Shown one piece after another: positions 1 through 7,577 of a stretch of 16,268 nucleotides of DNA. The stretch covers positions 1 to 16,268 of the forward strand of contig JAPUKV010000227.1 in the NCBI GenBank assembly GCA_027295475.1, read 5' to 3'. Each line of letters starts with the position of its first letter. Within the stretch, counting starts at the first letter, position 1. A model generated the notes under the pieces. It saw only the letters and a list, made by a program, of their open reading frames with translations. It did no database searches and was not told where the DNA came from. The stretch is from Pseudomonadota bacterium (GTDB lineage: Bacteria > Pseudomonadota > Gammaproteobacteria > Woeseiales > Woeseiaceae). The translations under genes were made by a program, and so were the position numbers.

Positions 1-2
1 CG

Positions 3-2483
3 CCGCAACAGTTGTCGGCATCGCTGGCCAGCATGAACATACTCTCGTCCGGCGGCAACATTGTTAGTGGCCGGGAGCGAATCACGCTCGAACCAACCGG
101 TAATTATGAATCTCTCGATGACCTGAAGCGCACCGTGCTCGAACTGCCGGGCGGGGCGCTCGTTTATCTCGAAGACATTGTCGATATTTATCGCGGCTAC
201 AAAGACCCGCCAAAGAGCATCGCCCGGGTCAACGGTCAGCCGGCGCTGGTGCTGGCCGTGTCCATGCGGGAGGGCGGCGATATCCTCAAGCTCGGCAAGC
301 GACTGAAAGATCTGATGCCCGGGCTGATTGCGCGATATCCCTGGGGAATCAAGCTGGAGACGGTCTGGTTTCAGGCAGATCTGGTCGAAGCGAATATTAA
401 TGATTTTTCGAGAAGTCTATTACAAGCCATTGTAATAGTTATAGTAGTAGTCATCGGCTTCCTGGGGATCAGGACGGGCCTGGTCGTGGGTGCCCTGGTC
501 CCGGCAACCATGATATCGACCTTCTTCGCAATGCAGGTCTTCGATATCACGGTAAATCGGATCTCGCTGGCTGCGCTGATCATCTCACTGGGTCTGCTGG
601 TAGATAACGCGATCGTCATCGTGGAGTCTATTCTGGTCAAACGGGAGCGGGGGGCCAGCCCGATCGACGCAGCTGTCCAGGCCGGGCGTGAGCTCAGAAC
701 GCCGTTGCTCGTCTCATCACTGACAACCGCCGTCGCATTCATGCCGATTGCGATGGCCAAGTCGGCGGTCGGCGAATACACGTCCGATATTTTTTACGTC
801 GTCAGCCTGGCGTTGCTGATTTCCTGGTTGCTCGCAATGACCTTCATCCCGATGCTGTCAACCGTCGCCTTGCGCTGCGGCCCGGAGCCTGATGCAGCCG
901 ATCAGGCCTTCGACGGTCGCTGGTATCGCATGTACCGGCGTCTGTTAGGCATCTCGTTACGGCATCCGTATCGTTTTATCGGTCTGGTTATGCTGTTTTT
1001 TGTGATGGCAATTGTCGGCATGGGCACGGTCCGCCAGGAATTCATCGCGCCGTCCGAGGACCCGATATTTACTGCGAAGCTCGAGATGCCACTGGGCACT
1101 TCGATAGAAGCCAGTCAGCAGATTATCGCCGGCGTGGACGAGTTCGTTCGCAAGACGTATTACTCGCCGCAGACTGGCAAGCCGGTCGTTCGAAACTGGC
1201 TTACGTTCATTGGCGAGGGTGGTCCACGGTTTCAGTTGAGCCTCAATCCACCGAATCCGAATCCCGCAAATACATTCGTGATCGTCAACACGAGTTCGGG
1301 GGACAGAGTCGACGAAGTAATCAGCGGCATCGAAGCATATGTTCGTGAGACATATCCGGATCTCGCGGCGCAGGTCAAACGCCTGGAAAACGGACCGCCC
1401 GTTGACTACCCGATCATCGTTCGATTATCGGGCGAAAACATCGACACGCTCTACACCCTGGCCGACGAGGTCACGGCATTTCTCTACGACAACCCGGCCG
1501 TCAGGGATGTCAAGAACACGTGGGGCCTGCAGACCAAAAAACTCCTGGTCCGCGTCAACCAGGAACTTGCCAGGCGGTCGGGAGTAACGAGTGAGGATGT
1601 CGCTTACTCCCTCAAAGCCGGCTTGACCGGCATCGATCTGACTCAGTACCGCGAAGGCGACGAATTGATTCCCGTCACTTTGCGGACAGTCGCCGCCGAT
1701 CGTCAGGACTTCCGCAAGCTTGACGGACTCAGCGTTTATTCGCAGGGAACCGGCCGGATCGTACCACTGAAACAGGTTGCCGATGTCGAGCTGACCTTCG
1801 AATCCGGCGTTATCGAGCGCCGCGACCGCGAACGCACGCTGTCACTAAACATTCAGCTCACCACGGGCACGACCGCGACGGAAGTTGTCAGTACGCTGGT
1901 GCCGTGGCTTGAGCAGGCTCAGCTAAATTGGCCGCAAGGACACAAATTCGAGATCGGCGGTGAAACAGAAGAGTCAGGCGATGCCAACGCATCGATCGCG
2001 GCAGAGTTGCCGATCGCCGGCATGATTATCCTGCTATTGCTGGTCAGCCAGTTCAATTCCCTGCGCCGGCCATTCATCATTCTCACGACAATCCCGCTTG
2101 GCTTGATCGGTGTGACTTTCGGGCTGCTGGTCACAAATACACCGTTTGGGTTCTTCACCATCCTCGGGCTCATAGCCCTGTCCGGCATCATCATCAATAA
2201 CGCGATTGTATTACTGGATCGTATCGCCATTGAAATTGAGGAATTTCACCGTAAGCCCGCGGAGGCGATATTCGAGGCGGCGCAACAACGTTTCAGACCG
2301 ATCCTGCTCACCACAGCAACGACCGTGCTCGGCATGATGCCTTTATTGTGGGGTGGCACGGCGATGTTTGTGCCAATGGCGATCACGATCATGTTCGGGC
2401 TCGCGTTTGCCACGGCCTTGACACTGCTCGTCGTGCCGGTGCTGTATTCCTTGTTTTTCCGTGTCTCCTTTGACCGCCCATAG
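3..2483 (+). CDS. RND-family efflux permease subunit, 5'-truncated by window edge
   Basis: The frame is open from base 3 to the TAG at 2481-2483, and the N-terminus lies outside the window. About 826 residues are visible; compared with AcrB-type pumps (about 1030-1050) roughly 200 are missing, including TM1 and part of the first porter subdomain. Visible parts, in order: end of the first periplasmic half; TM2-TM6 with the TM4 signature GLLVDNAIVIVE (D198/N199 counting from the TTG at 12); TM7 near 316-336; a second periplasmic domain (about 340-665); and TM8-TM12 ending just before the stop. RND permeases are inner-membrane proton antiporters that work with a periplasmic adaptor and an outer-membrane channel. 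The adaptor is expected upstream, outside the window. The TM10 segment reads GIIINNAIVLLD, so the AcrB relay lysine is replaced by Asn, and the second TM4 Asp is Asn as well. Both changes occur in other RND subfamilies. Substrate cannot be told. Confidence 0.95.
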   Translation, partial: PQQLSASLASMNILSSGGNIVSGRERITLEPTGNYESLDDLKRTVLELPGGALVYLEDIVDIYRGYKDPPKSIARVNGQPALVLAVSMREGGDILKLGKRLKDLMPGLIARYPWGIKLETVWFQADLVEANINDFSRSLLQAIVIVIVVVIGFLGIRTGLVVGALVPATMISTFFAMQVFDITVNRISLAALIISLGLLVDNAIVIVESILVKRERGASPIDAAVQAGRELRTPLLVSSLTTAVAFMPIAMAKSAVGEYTSDIFYVVSLALLISWLLAMTFIPMLSTVALRCGPEPDAADQAFDGRWYRMYRRLLGISLRHPYRFIGLVMLFFVMAIVGMGTVRQEFIAPSEDPIFTAKLEMPLGTSIEASQQIIAGVDEFVRKTYYSPQTGKPVVRNWLTFIGEGGPRFQLSLNPPNPNPANTFVIVNTSSGDRVDEVISGIEAYVRETYPDLAAQVKRLENGPPVDYPIIVRLSGENIDTLYTLADEVTAFLYDNPAVRDVKNTWGLQTKKLLVRVNQELARRSGVTSEDVAYSLKAGLTGIDLTQYREGDELIPVTLRTVAADRQDFRKLDGLSVYSQGTGRIVPLKQVADVELTFESGVIERRDRERTLSLNIQLTTGTTATEVVSTLVPWLEQAQLNWPQGHKFEIGGETEESGDANASIAAELPIAGMIILLLLVSQFNSLRRPFIILTTIPLGLIGVTFGLLVTNTPFGFFTILGLIALSGIIINNAIVLLDRIAIEIEEFHRKPAEAIFEAAQQRFRPILLTTATTVLGMMPLLWGGTAMFVPMAITIMFGLAFATALTLLVVPVLYSLFFRVSFDRP

Positions 2484-2517
2484 CGCGGCGTTATGGCCAC
2501 CTGATTGGCGATCTTTG

Positions 2518-3000
2518 ATGATTATCGAAATCTTGTTTGCTGCAGCCTTAGTATCAGCTGCGATCGATCAGGTTCGACAGGATGTTGTCTGCGCGGAAGT
2601 CGGTTTCAGTCGATCTGTCGAGAATCGCGACTTTGAGGCCTTCATCGCCTATCTTGATCCGGAGGCACGATTTGTAACCGGACAGGTATCCCGTGGGCCT
2701 GAGGAGATAGGCCAGGCATGGGCCGGCTTCTTCGCACGGGACGGAGCGCAGATACGCTGGCGTCCTGCAATCGTAGAGGTAGTTGCCAACGGCACGATCG
2801 CAATCAGCCGCGGGCCTTATCGTGTGACGACAATTGGGGACACGGGAGAACCCGCGCATGTTTGGGGAACGTTCAGCTCGACCTGGCGACTGAGCACGAA
2901 CGGAGAATGGAAAGTTCTGTTCGATGCGGGGGGTGATCATGGCAAGACGCCGACAGCCGAGGAGATTGAAGTCCTTACCGCAGAGCCCGAATGCCCCTGA
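2518..3000 (+). CDS. Exported DUF4440/SnoaL-like (NTF2-fold) small protein
   Basis: This is a 160-residue protein starting at ATG 2518. The same frame is open back to a GTG at 2461, but that start would overlap the RND gene and would place a non-signal-like, Trp/Pro-containing stretch before a good hydrophobic leader (IIEILFAAALVSAA), so ATG 2518 is preferred. No clear Shine-Dalgarno sequence is visible for it. The pattern 'SVENRDFEAFIAYLDPEARFVTG' followed by a GPEEIGQAWAGFF helix, the PYRVTT and WGTFSSTWRL strands and the EWKVLFDAGGD strand is typical of the NTF2-like DUF4440 family. These are usually small ligand-binding or uncharacterised domains. The gene lies 34 bases after the RND stop on the same strand and may be cotranscribed. 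A second exported DUF4440-type gene lies at 8842-9372. Enzymatic activity cannot be assigned. Confidence 0.8.
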   Translation: MIIEILFAAALVSAAIDQVRQDVVCAEVGFSRSVENRDFEAFIAYLDPEARFVTGQVSRGPEEIGQAWAGFFARDGAQIRWRPAIVEVVANGTIAISRGPYRVTTIGDTGEPAHVWGTFSSTWRLSTNGEWKVLFDAGGDHGKTPTAEEIEVLTAEPECP

Positions 3001-3030
3001 TTCCCCACGGAATTTAACAGGGCGCATGAC

Positions 3031-3057
3031 GATCTACGCAATCTAAATGCGCAGATC
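3031..3057. terminator. Stem-loop after the DUF4440 gene (possible terminator)
   Basis: Arms GATCTACGCA and TGCGCAGATC pair over 10 positions with one mismatch around a 7-base loop. The hairpin sits 30 bases after the stop at 3000. No T-run follows in either direction, so intrinsic termination is uncertain; it may instead protect an mRNA 3' end. Confidence 0.35.
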
Positions 3058-3134
3058 GAATTCGCACCACGGGTTTCGCTCAGAAATGCTGGCAGATTGG
3101 CAAAGGCCGATCCTGACAAAGACTAATCACTAAA

Positions 3135-3152
3135 GGTCAGACCTCATTTTTT
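3135..3152. repeat. REP-like palindrome, copy 1
   Basis: The palindrome GGTCAGACC is followed by TCATTTTTTT. This matches the core of the common gammaproteobacterial REP motif GGGGTCAGACCCC plus T-tract, which is often mobilised by RAYT (TnpA-REP) transposases. No RAYT gene is in the window. It lies in the gap between the DUF4440 gene and the possible small membrane gene. Confidence 0.5.
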
Positions 3153-3191
3153 TACGAATTGCTTGTAGTATATGACGAACACTTCAGAAAC

Positions 3192-3210
3192 GGGGTCTGG
3201 CCCCTTTTTT
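3192..3210. repeat. REP-like palindrome, copy 2 (possible hairpin with T-run)
   Basis: GGGGTCTGGCCCC is followed directly by six T. It resembles copy 1 (57 bases upstream) in the same orientation, giving a direct pair. The G/C stem plus T-run would also act as a weak intrinsic terminator on the plus strand, placed just before the candidate start at 3219. Confidence 0.5.
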
Positions 3211-3218
3211 ATACCACC

Positions 3219-3374
3219 ATGAATCTTCTCATGATCATTATCATTTTGTTTGCGATCATGGTCTCCGTGGGTATTTCTTACATCGCCTGGCGAGTATCGT
3301 CGGACCAGCCATCAAAGCGCAAGATAAATGAATCGAGCGACGCCAAAGAGTCGAAAGACTTGCCCGATTCATGA
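3219..3374 (+). CDS. Possible 51-residue single-span membrane protein
   Basis: The frame from ATG 3219 gives one strong hydrophobic segment (about residues 2-22, rich in Ile, Leu, Met and Val) and then a short charged, Lys/Ser/Asp-rich tail ending in DLPDS. The arrangement fits a small inner-membrane protein with a soluble tail. Upstream in-frame codons exist back to 3159 but run through the REP-like repeat, so they are unlikely to be coding. No convincing ribosome-binding site is visible, and a T-run immediately precedes it. No family is recognised. It ends 35 bases before the convergent DUF3300 gene. Confidence 0.35.
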   Translation: MNLLMIIIILFAIMVSVGISYIAWRVSSDQPSKRKINESSDAKESKDLPDS

Positions 3375-3409
3375 ACCCGTCCAATATGGCAGACAATAAA
3401 CCTATGCAA

Positions 3410-5173
3410 TCAACGCCGTTTTGAGCGGCTCTCACTGCGCCTGCCCGCCGCGCGTGAGCCGGGTTTCGTTGCACGTCTTTCAGATCGCGGACTCGGGGCA
3501 GCATTGTGTTGTGGTGCACTCGGCGGTGATGCGCTGCGTTGCGGTGCACTCTTTGTCGGTGCACTCGGTCGAGACTCAGTCCTTGTCGGCGCCCTGTTAG
3601 AAGAGTGACTGCTCGGCCGAGCTGATGCGTGGCTCCGCGCTGTGCTCACCTGACGCGGCGGTGACGGCGGAACCTGCCGTCGTGAGTTGCTCCTGCCCGC
3701 GAATTTGCTTCGGTCATGTGTTGCTCGGTTCGAAGAGCGAGGTGCAGTACCGGAGCTGTCGCGCCTGTTGGATCGGGCCGGATTGCTGTTGCTCGCGAAA
3801 GCTGTTCTGCGCGAGTTTGTACGCCGGTTGCTTGACCCGGTAGAGGATCTCTGCGGACTTGGCGCGAAACCCGTCCTGAGTTGCGAACCGCTGTTCAGAT
3901 TTTCCGATGTTCGCGTTCTGCGGCGTTCGGCGTCAGCTCTGGCAGTGCGCGGCCGAAAACGAACAGCGTTGCGGTCAGATGAGCCAGAGCCGTTGCTGTT
4001 GCGCCTGTCGCCCGGATTCCCACTGTTGCGTGCATGACGCGCATTGTCATCGCCGCGGTGGCGATTGTCATCACGATTGCGTGTCCAGGTGCCAACAGTA
4101 TCGTTACGCTCGTGTCGGTCGTTGGCCTGTCCGTCATGCCGGCGATCGTTGCCACGATGACGCCAGTCATCACGATTGCGATCACGATAGTAATGCACTC
4201 TGTGGCTGTTGTGCCCAGGTCGCGCACCGCCGTGACGACGTGGACGCCAGTAATCTCCGTCCCTGTGCCGGTAGCTTGAGTAGCGGTGGCTGTTATAGAC
4301 GTAGTGGTGGTTGAAAATACCGAGGCTCGGGCTCCGGTAATAATAGTGATTGTAATAATGATGCCCGTAGTACGGGTGACCCCAATAGCTGTGGTGATAA
4401 ACGCGCAGGTGATCAGTCGCCCAGCCAATTGTGAACGCTGTCGTTACACCCCAGAAAAAGTTCGAAGCGAAGGAATAACCGGCAGGGTAGGGATAGTAAT
4501 AAAGCGGATACGGCTGCGGGTAATAGTGATAAACGGGCTGCGGTTGATATACAACAACGCTTTCGGGTTCGTAATAAGGAACGTAGATCACTTCCTCATT
4601 CGCGGGCTCGATTTCGATGACGCCATCCTCGTCGCTGACGGTCTGGTATTCATCAGTCTTTAAGTTGCCGGCCGCATAAGCTCTGTCACGAAATGCCTCA
4701 ACCGCTGCAACCACGTCCGTCTGCTGCGCGACGACGGCCTCACCCAGTCTCCAGGTCCAGTCGATGTCCTCGTTCATGAGTTCAACGACTTCCGGATAAT
4801 TCAGGAGTGCCGTAACGGAATCGTCCCAGTCCTCGTCGGGCTTCAAGGATGGGTCAGTTTCAAGCCGCTCGAGAAAACGTGCCGCCTGCACGACCTGTAA
4901 TGGATAGGTCGACGCCGGCAGGACGATCGCGAGGAGGTCGTCAGGATAAAGTGCGACAGGGCCCACGAGATCCTCGAGGTCGGCGGCTGAAAGTAACGGC
5001 AGTGCGTTATCCTCATTGCTATCGAGCGTGGCGTCTTCCTGGAGAGGCGCGATTGGGTTGCCGTTTTCGTCCACCGGCACTTGCGCAAGTACGGGCGCTG
5101 CTGTCAGCATCGCCAGCCCAACATAGAGCAGTACCTGAAAAACGAGCCGGATTTCTTTAGCTTCTCTCTTCAT
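3410..5173 (-). CDS. Exported DUF3300 protein with long low-complexity basic tail
   Basis: This 587-residue protein starts at ATG 5173, chosen because GGAGG lies five bases upstream and a signal peptide follows (about residues 1-31, ending in TAAPVLAQ). Upstream codons to 5212 lack both. Residues about 62-260 match DUF3300: LSAADLEDLVGPVALYPDDL, the 'PLQVVQAARFLE' helix, 'LLNYPEVVELMNED', and the ANEEVIYVPYYEP motif. The chain then becomes His/Tyr-rich (about 215-310, clusters such as GHHYYNHYYYR) and finally, to the end, a long Arg/Ser/Asn/Pro tail ending SRSKRR. DUF3300 proteins are secreted or envelope-associated and of unknown function. The His-rich stretch could bind metal and the basic tail could contact polyanions such as nucleic acid, LPS or polysaccharide, but both are inference. 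The gene appears to be monocistronic. An IS3 remnant lies immediately upstream. Confidence 0.9.
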   Translation of the reverse strand: MKREAKEIRLVFQVLLYVGLAMLTAAPVLAQVPVDENGNPIAPLQEDATLDSNEDNALPLLSAADLEDLVGPVALYPDDLLAIVLPASTYPLQVVQAARFLERLETDPSLKPDEDWDDSVTALLNYPEVVELMNEDIDWTWRLGEAVVAQQTDVVAAVEAFRDRAYAAGNLKTDEYQTVSDEDGVIEIEPANEEVIYVPYYEPESVVVYQPQPVYHYYPQPYPLYYYPYPAGYSFASNFFWGVTTAFTIGWATDHLRVYHHSYWGHPYYGHHYYNHYYYRSPSLGIFNHHYVYNSHRYSSYRHRDGDYWRPRRHGGARPGHNSHRVHYYRDRNRDDWRHRGNDRRHDGQANDRHERNDTVGTWTRNRDDNRHRGDDNARHARNSGNPGDRRNSNGSGSSDRNAVRFRPRTARADAERRRTRTSENLNSGSQLRTGFAPSPQRSSTGSSNRRTNSRRTAFASNSNPARSNRRDSSGTAPRSSNRATHDRSKFAGRSNSRRQVPPSPPRQVSTARSHASARPSSHSSNRAPTRTESRPSAPTKSAPQRSASPPSAPQHNAAPSPRSERRATKPGSRAAGRRSESRSKRR

Positions 5174-5218
5174 ATCAGCCTCCAGGCCAGGCATTGCACA
5201 TCTGGTTCGCACAATGCG

Positions 5219-5317
5219 TCATCCTGGCTCAGATCCTAACCCGAGCAAGCTGAACAGGCGCTTAACCTGACGAACCGTCTCATCCCTGAATTCTGGCGAG
5301 TATCGTTGACTGCTCAT
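5219..5317 (-). pseudogene. IS3-family transposase orfA remnant (N-terminal 18 codons)
   Basis: On the minus strand, ATG at 5317 preceded by GAAGG opens a 32-codon frame starting MSSQRYSPEFRDETVRQV, the standard opening of IS3-family OrfA helix-turn-helix proteins. After RQV the match stops and unrelated residues (KRLFSLLGLGSEPG) lead to a TGA at 5219-5221. The rest of orfA, all of orfB (the DDE transposase) and the right end are absent, so this is the left-end scar of an insertion sequence. Upstream on the same strand are a TATAAT at 5344-5339 and the block TTTATATGACACTTCC near 5367-5352, likely part of the IS left end. The remnant sits just 46 bases upstream of the DUF3300 start on the same strand, so its promoter could now drive that gene. 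A small hairpin, GTCCC-GAA-GGGAC, lies at 5382-5394. The rest of the 5174-5475 gap shows nothing else convincing. Confidence 0.75.
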
Positions 5318-5475
5318 TTCATTTCCTTCTATGCTCGAATTATAACCCGGAAGTGTCATATAAACCGGGGCAAGACCAAGGGTCCCGAAGGGACATCAGA
5401 TTTGCTGTATCTCTTAACGACTAATATGCTCGGAAGAGCGTTTCATCCAACACATAAGCGGTGAGGGTAAAGAGG

Positions 5476-5805
5476 ATGACGAACTATTTGATCGCGCAAG
5501 TCAAAGTCAACGACGACAGCTGGATTCCGGACTACGCTGCCAAGGTGCACGATATCGTCGATAGACACGGCGGTAAGTACCTTTCTCGCAGCGGCAATAT
5601 CACCACGATAGAAGGAAATCAGTCTGATGCAAATCTGGTCGCAATAATTGAATTTCCGAGCATGGATGCCTTACAAGCTTTCATCGCGGATCCTGATTAC
5701 GCGCCGTATGCTGCAGCCCGACAGGCAGGTACCGACAGCCAATTCATCGCCATAGACTCAACCGATGCCGCGGGAACGATTCCGTACTTGACGGCGGGCG
5801 GCTAA
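5476..5805 (+). CDS. DUF1330 family protein
   Basis: This 109-residue protein starts at ATG 5476, with GAGGG eight bases upstream; an in-frame GTG at 5461 is less likely because it would precede that ribosome-binding site. The sequence has the DUF1330 layout: a TNYLIAQVKV strand, 'IPDYAAKVHDIVDRHGGKYLSRSG', then 'LVAIIEFPSMDALQAFIADPDYAPYAAAR', i.e. the dimeric alpha/beta ferredoxin-like fold with the conserved FPS/D(P)xY block. The family is cytosolic and has no settled function. It appears to be a single gene, with candidate -35 TTGCTG (5402-5407) and a weak -10 TATGCT (5425-5430) upstream. The 5806-6020 region after it contains no feature I can support. Confidence 0.88.
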   Translation: MTNYLIAQVKVNDDSWIPDYAAKVHDIVDRHGGKYLSRSGNITTIEGNQSDANLVAIIEFPSMDALQAFIADPDYAPYAAARQAGTDSQFIAIDSTDAAGTIPYLTAGG

Positions 5806-6020
5806 ATTAAGCTCGTCCAGCTATTTGCCGCAGTGGTTGCGTCTCCACACTACAATTGAAATCCCAAAAAAGGACTGCCACTTATGGCCGGATTGCGCCT
5901 GTCGCGGCAGCACGGTTCGAATCGATTGCATCGCCGGTCTCGGCCAATGCGGACTATCGAACCCGATCTAATCGGGCGGTGCCGGTGCAGTCGAGTCTGA
6001 GCTGTTACAGGAAACGCCTG

Positions 6021-7475
6021 TCAGTTTCCGGCCGCAATGGCTGCCACTTTACGGCCAAGCCATTCAATACTTTCCTCTATTTGCTCTGACCAGGGATGGC
6101 CGAAGCTCAGGCGTATGAAATTCCGGTATCTGTTGCAGGGTGAAAATATCAGGCCAGGCGCTATGCTGATGCCGGCCTCGATCGCCAGCTCGAAAAGAAT
6201 CTCCGAATCAACTTTTTTCGGCAATTCGAGCCAGAGCACGCAGCCGCCAACGGGCTTGGAGGTCCTGGTTTGCCGCGGAAAATACTGAGCGACCACTGCG
6301 CTCATCCGCTCGGCGTTGCACTGCAGTTCGGGTCTTAGCGTCTTCAGGTAGCGGTCATAGTCTCCGGTGGCAAGAAACTCGCTCAAAGTGAGTTGCTGGA
6401 GGAGGCCGGACGAACATGAGAAAGACCTTTTGAGCTGCGTAATCTGGTCGATGTACTGCCCTGCAATCAACCATCCTATGCGATAGCCCGGTGCTATCGT
6501 CTTGGAGAATGATCCGCAGGTCATAACGCTTCCGGAGCGTGAAAAGAATTCGGCCGGCTTGGGCCGGTGGCCGTCAAACAGGAGGTCGCCGTATACGTCG
6601 TCCTCGATGAGTACGACGCCATGTGCTTCGAGCATCTCGACCAGCTCTTGTCGCAGCTCCTCCGGCATACTGACGCCCAGCGGGTTATTCAGCGTTGTGG
6701 AAAACATGCAGGCCTTCACGGGGTGCGCTTTCAGGGTCTTGCGCAGTGCGCTGAGAGTTATGCCTTCCTCCGGGCAGGTCTCGATTTCGATCGCGAGCAT
6801 GCCGAGACTATCGATAAGCTCGAGGAGGCCGTGGTAAGTCGGCGATTCGACGGCGATAACATCACCTTTGCCGGCCACAGCTTGCAACGCAAGAAACAAG
6901 GCTTCCTGGCCGCCGTTAGTGATACAAATGTTGTCCGGATCGATTTTTCCGCCGACGGTATCCAGGTAGCGGTAGGCAATCTGGCGCCGCAGCCCCGCTT
7001 CACCCAGGGTAGGCGCGTAAGCAAGGCTTCGTTCCTGGGCGCGCGCCATGACCCGCTTCATCGTGCGATGCAGCGCTTTTGCAGCGGGCTTCACCATGCA
7101 GGGGTTTGCGATACCGAACGGCACCACACCGGGTGTGTAGAGACCATCATAAACGCGCTGCATCAGGCTGCGCCCAATGATCGGGATGGGCCTGGCTGAA
7201 CGGCGGAAAGGGGGTGTCGGCCTGACCAGTTCGTTGCTGGGGAGGCCACGGACATAGAAACCCGACTGCGGCCGCGATTGGACACGCCGTTGGCGCTCGA
7301 GCTCGACATAGGCCTGCCGTACCGTTGGGATGCTCACGCCGATTCGATGGCTCATCCGGCGCAGGGAGGGCAGACGGTCGCCCGGCATCAGCGCGCCGGA
7401 CTCGATGTTATCCGAAATTAAATCAACGACTTGGCGATAGAGATAATCGCTGCTTTCTTTATCGACGGCAAGCAT
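6021..7475 (-). CDS. MocR-type regulator (GntR wHTH plus aminotransferase class I domain)
   Basis: This 484-residue protein starts at ATG 7475 with AAGGTGA upstream; a TTG one codon earlier is not preferred. Residues about 10-78 form a GntR winged helix-turn-helix (YLYRQVVDLISDNIESGALM, GDRLPSLRRMSHRIGVSIPT, TVRQAYVELE). From about 110 to the end it has a fold-type I aminotransferase domain. PLP-site residues are visible: NNP at 263-265, D292 and Y295 in EDDVYGD, and the Schiff-base lysine K325 in SFSKTIAPGYRIGW. MocR/GabR-type proteins use PLP, alone or joined to an effector amine, to switch transcription of neighbouring genes, and they normally have no released aminotransferase product. It is divergent from the 82-residue ORF and EamA transporter starting 103 bases away. 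It probably regulates itself and that unit; the effector is unknown. Confidence 0.93.
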   Translation of the reverse strand: MLAVDKESSDYLYRQVVDLISDNIESGALMPGDRLPSLRRMSHRIGVSIPTVRQAYVELERQRRVQSRPQSGFYVRGLPSNELVRPTPPFRRSARPIPIIGRSLMQRVYDGLYTPGVVPFGIANPCMVKPAAKALHRTMKRVMARAQERSLAYAPTLGEAGLRRQIAYRYLDTVGGKIDPDNICITNGGQEALFLALQAVAGKGDVIAVESPTYHGLLELIDSLGMLAIEIETCPEEGITLSALRKTLKAHPVKACMFSTTLNNPLGVSMPEELRQELVEMLEAHGVVLIEDDVYGDLLFDGHRPKPAEFFSRSGSVMTCGSFSKTIAPGYRIGWLIAGQYIDQITQLKRSFSCSSGLLQQLTLSEFLATGDYDRYLKTLRPELQCNAERMSAVVAQYFPRQTRTSKPVGGCVLWLELPKKVDSEILFELAIEAGISIAPGLIFSPCNRYRNFIRLSFGHPWSEQIEESIEWLGRKVAAIAAGN

Positions 7476-7503
7476 CAACTGTTCACCTTACATTTCCATA
7501 AAA

Positions 7504-7541
7504 TTGCATCTGTTATAGCTCCAATAGAACCGTATAGTCAA
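7504..7541. promoter_or_regulatory. Overlapping divergent promoters / candidate MocR operator
   Basis: On the minus strand, TTGACT (7541-7536) and TATAAC (7517-7512), 18 bases apart, make a good sigma70 promoter for the mocR-type gene. On the plus strand, TATAGT (7533-7538) is a plausible -10 for the 82-residue/EamA unit. The segment carries the pentamer TATAG at 7514-7518 and 7533-7537, 19 bases apart, with a related AATAG between them (7524-7528). Spaced direct repeats over the promoter are typical of MocR/GabR sites, so this is the likely operator. The operator role is inference. Confidence 0.55.
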
Positions 7542-7577
7542 GCACTTCGTTCAACAAGAACCCTTCAGGAGGCAACC

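Noticed and set aside
2937..3119. 60-codon minus-strand frame downstream of the first DUF4440 gene
   Set aside because: It overlaps the DUF4440 coding end, has no ribosome-binding site and no recognisable pattern.
3895..4663. Long Val/Ile/Thr-rich frames within the DUF3300 gene on both strands that look like membrane proteins
   Set aside because: They come from out-of-frame or antisense reading of the His/Arg/Tyr-rich coding region; the DUF3300 frame has signal peptide, ribosome-binding site and domain match.
5914..5923. GGTTCGAATC, resembling a tRNA T-loop
   Set aside because: Flanking bases do not form a T-stem, and no anticodon arm or acceptor stem is present.
5856..6089. 77-codon plus-strand frame between the DUF1330 and MocR genes
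   Set aside because: It has no ribosome-binding site, unlikely composition, and overlaps the 3' end of the MocR gene on the other strand.
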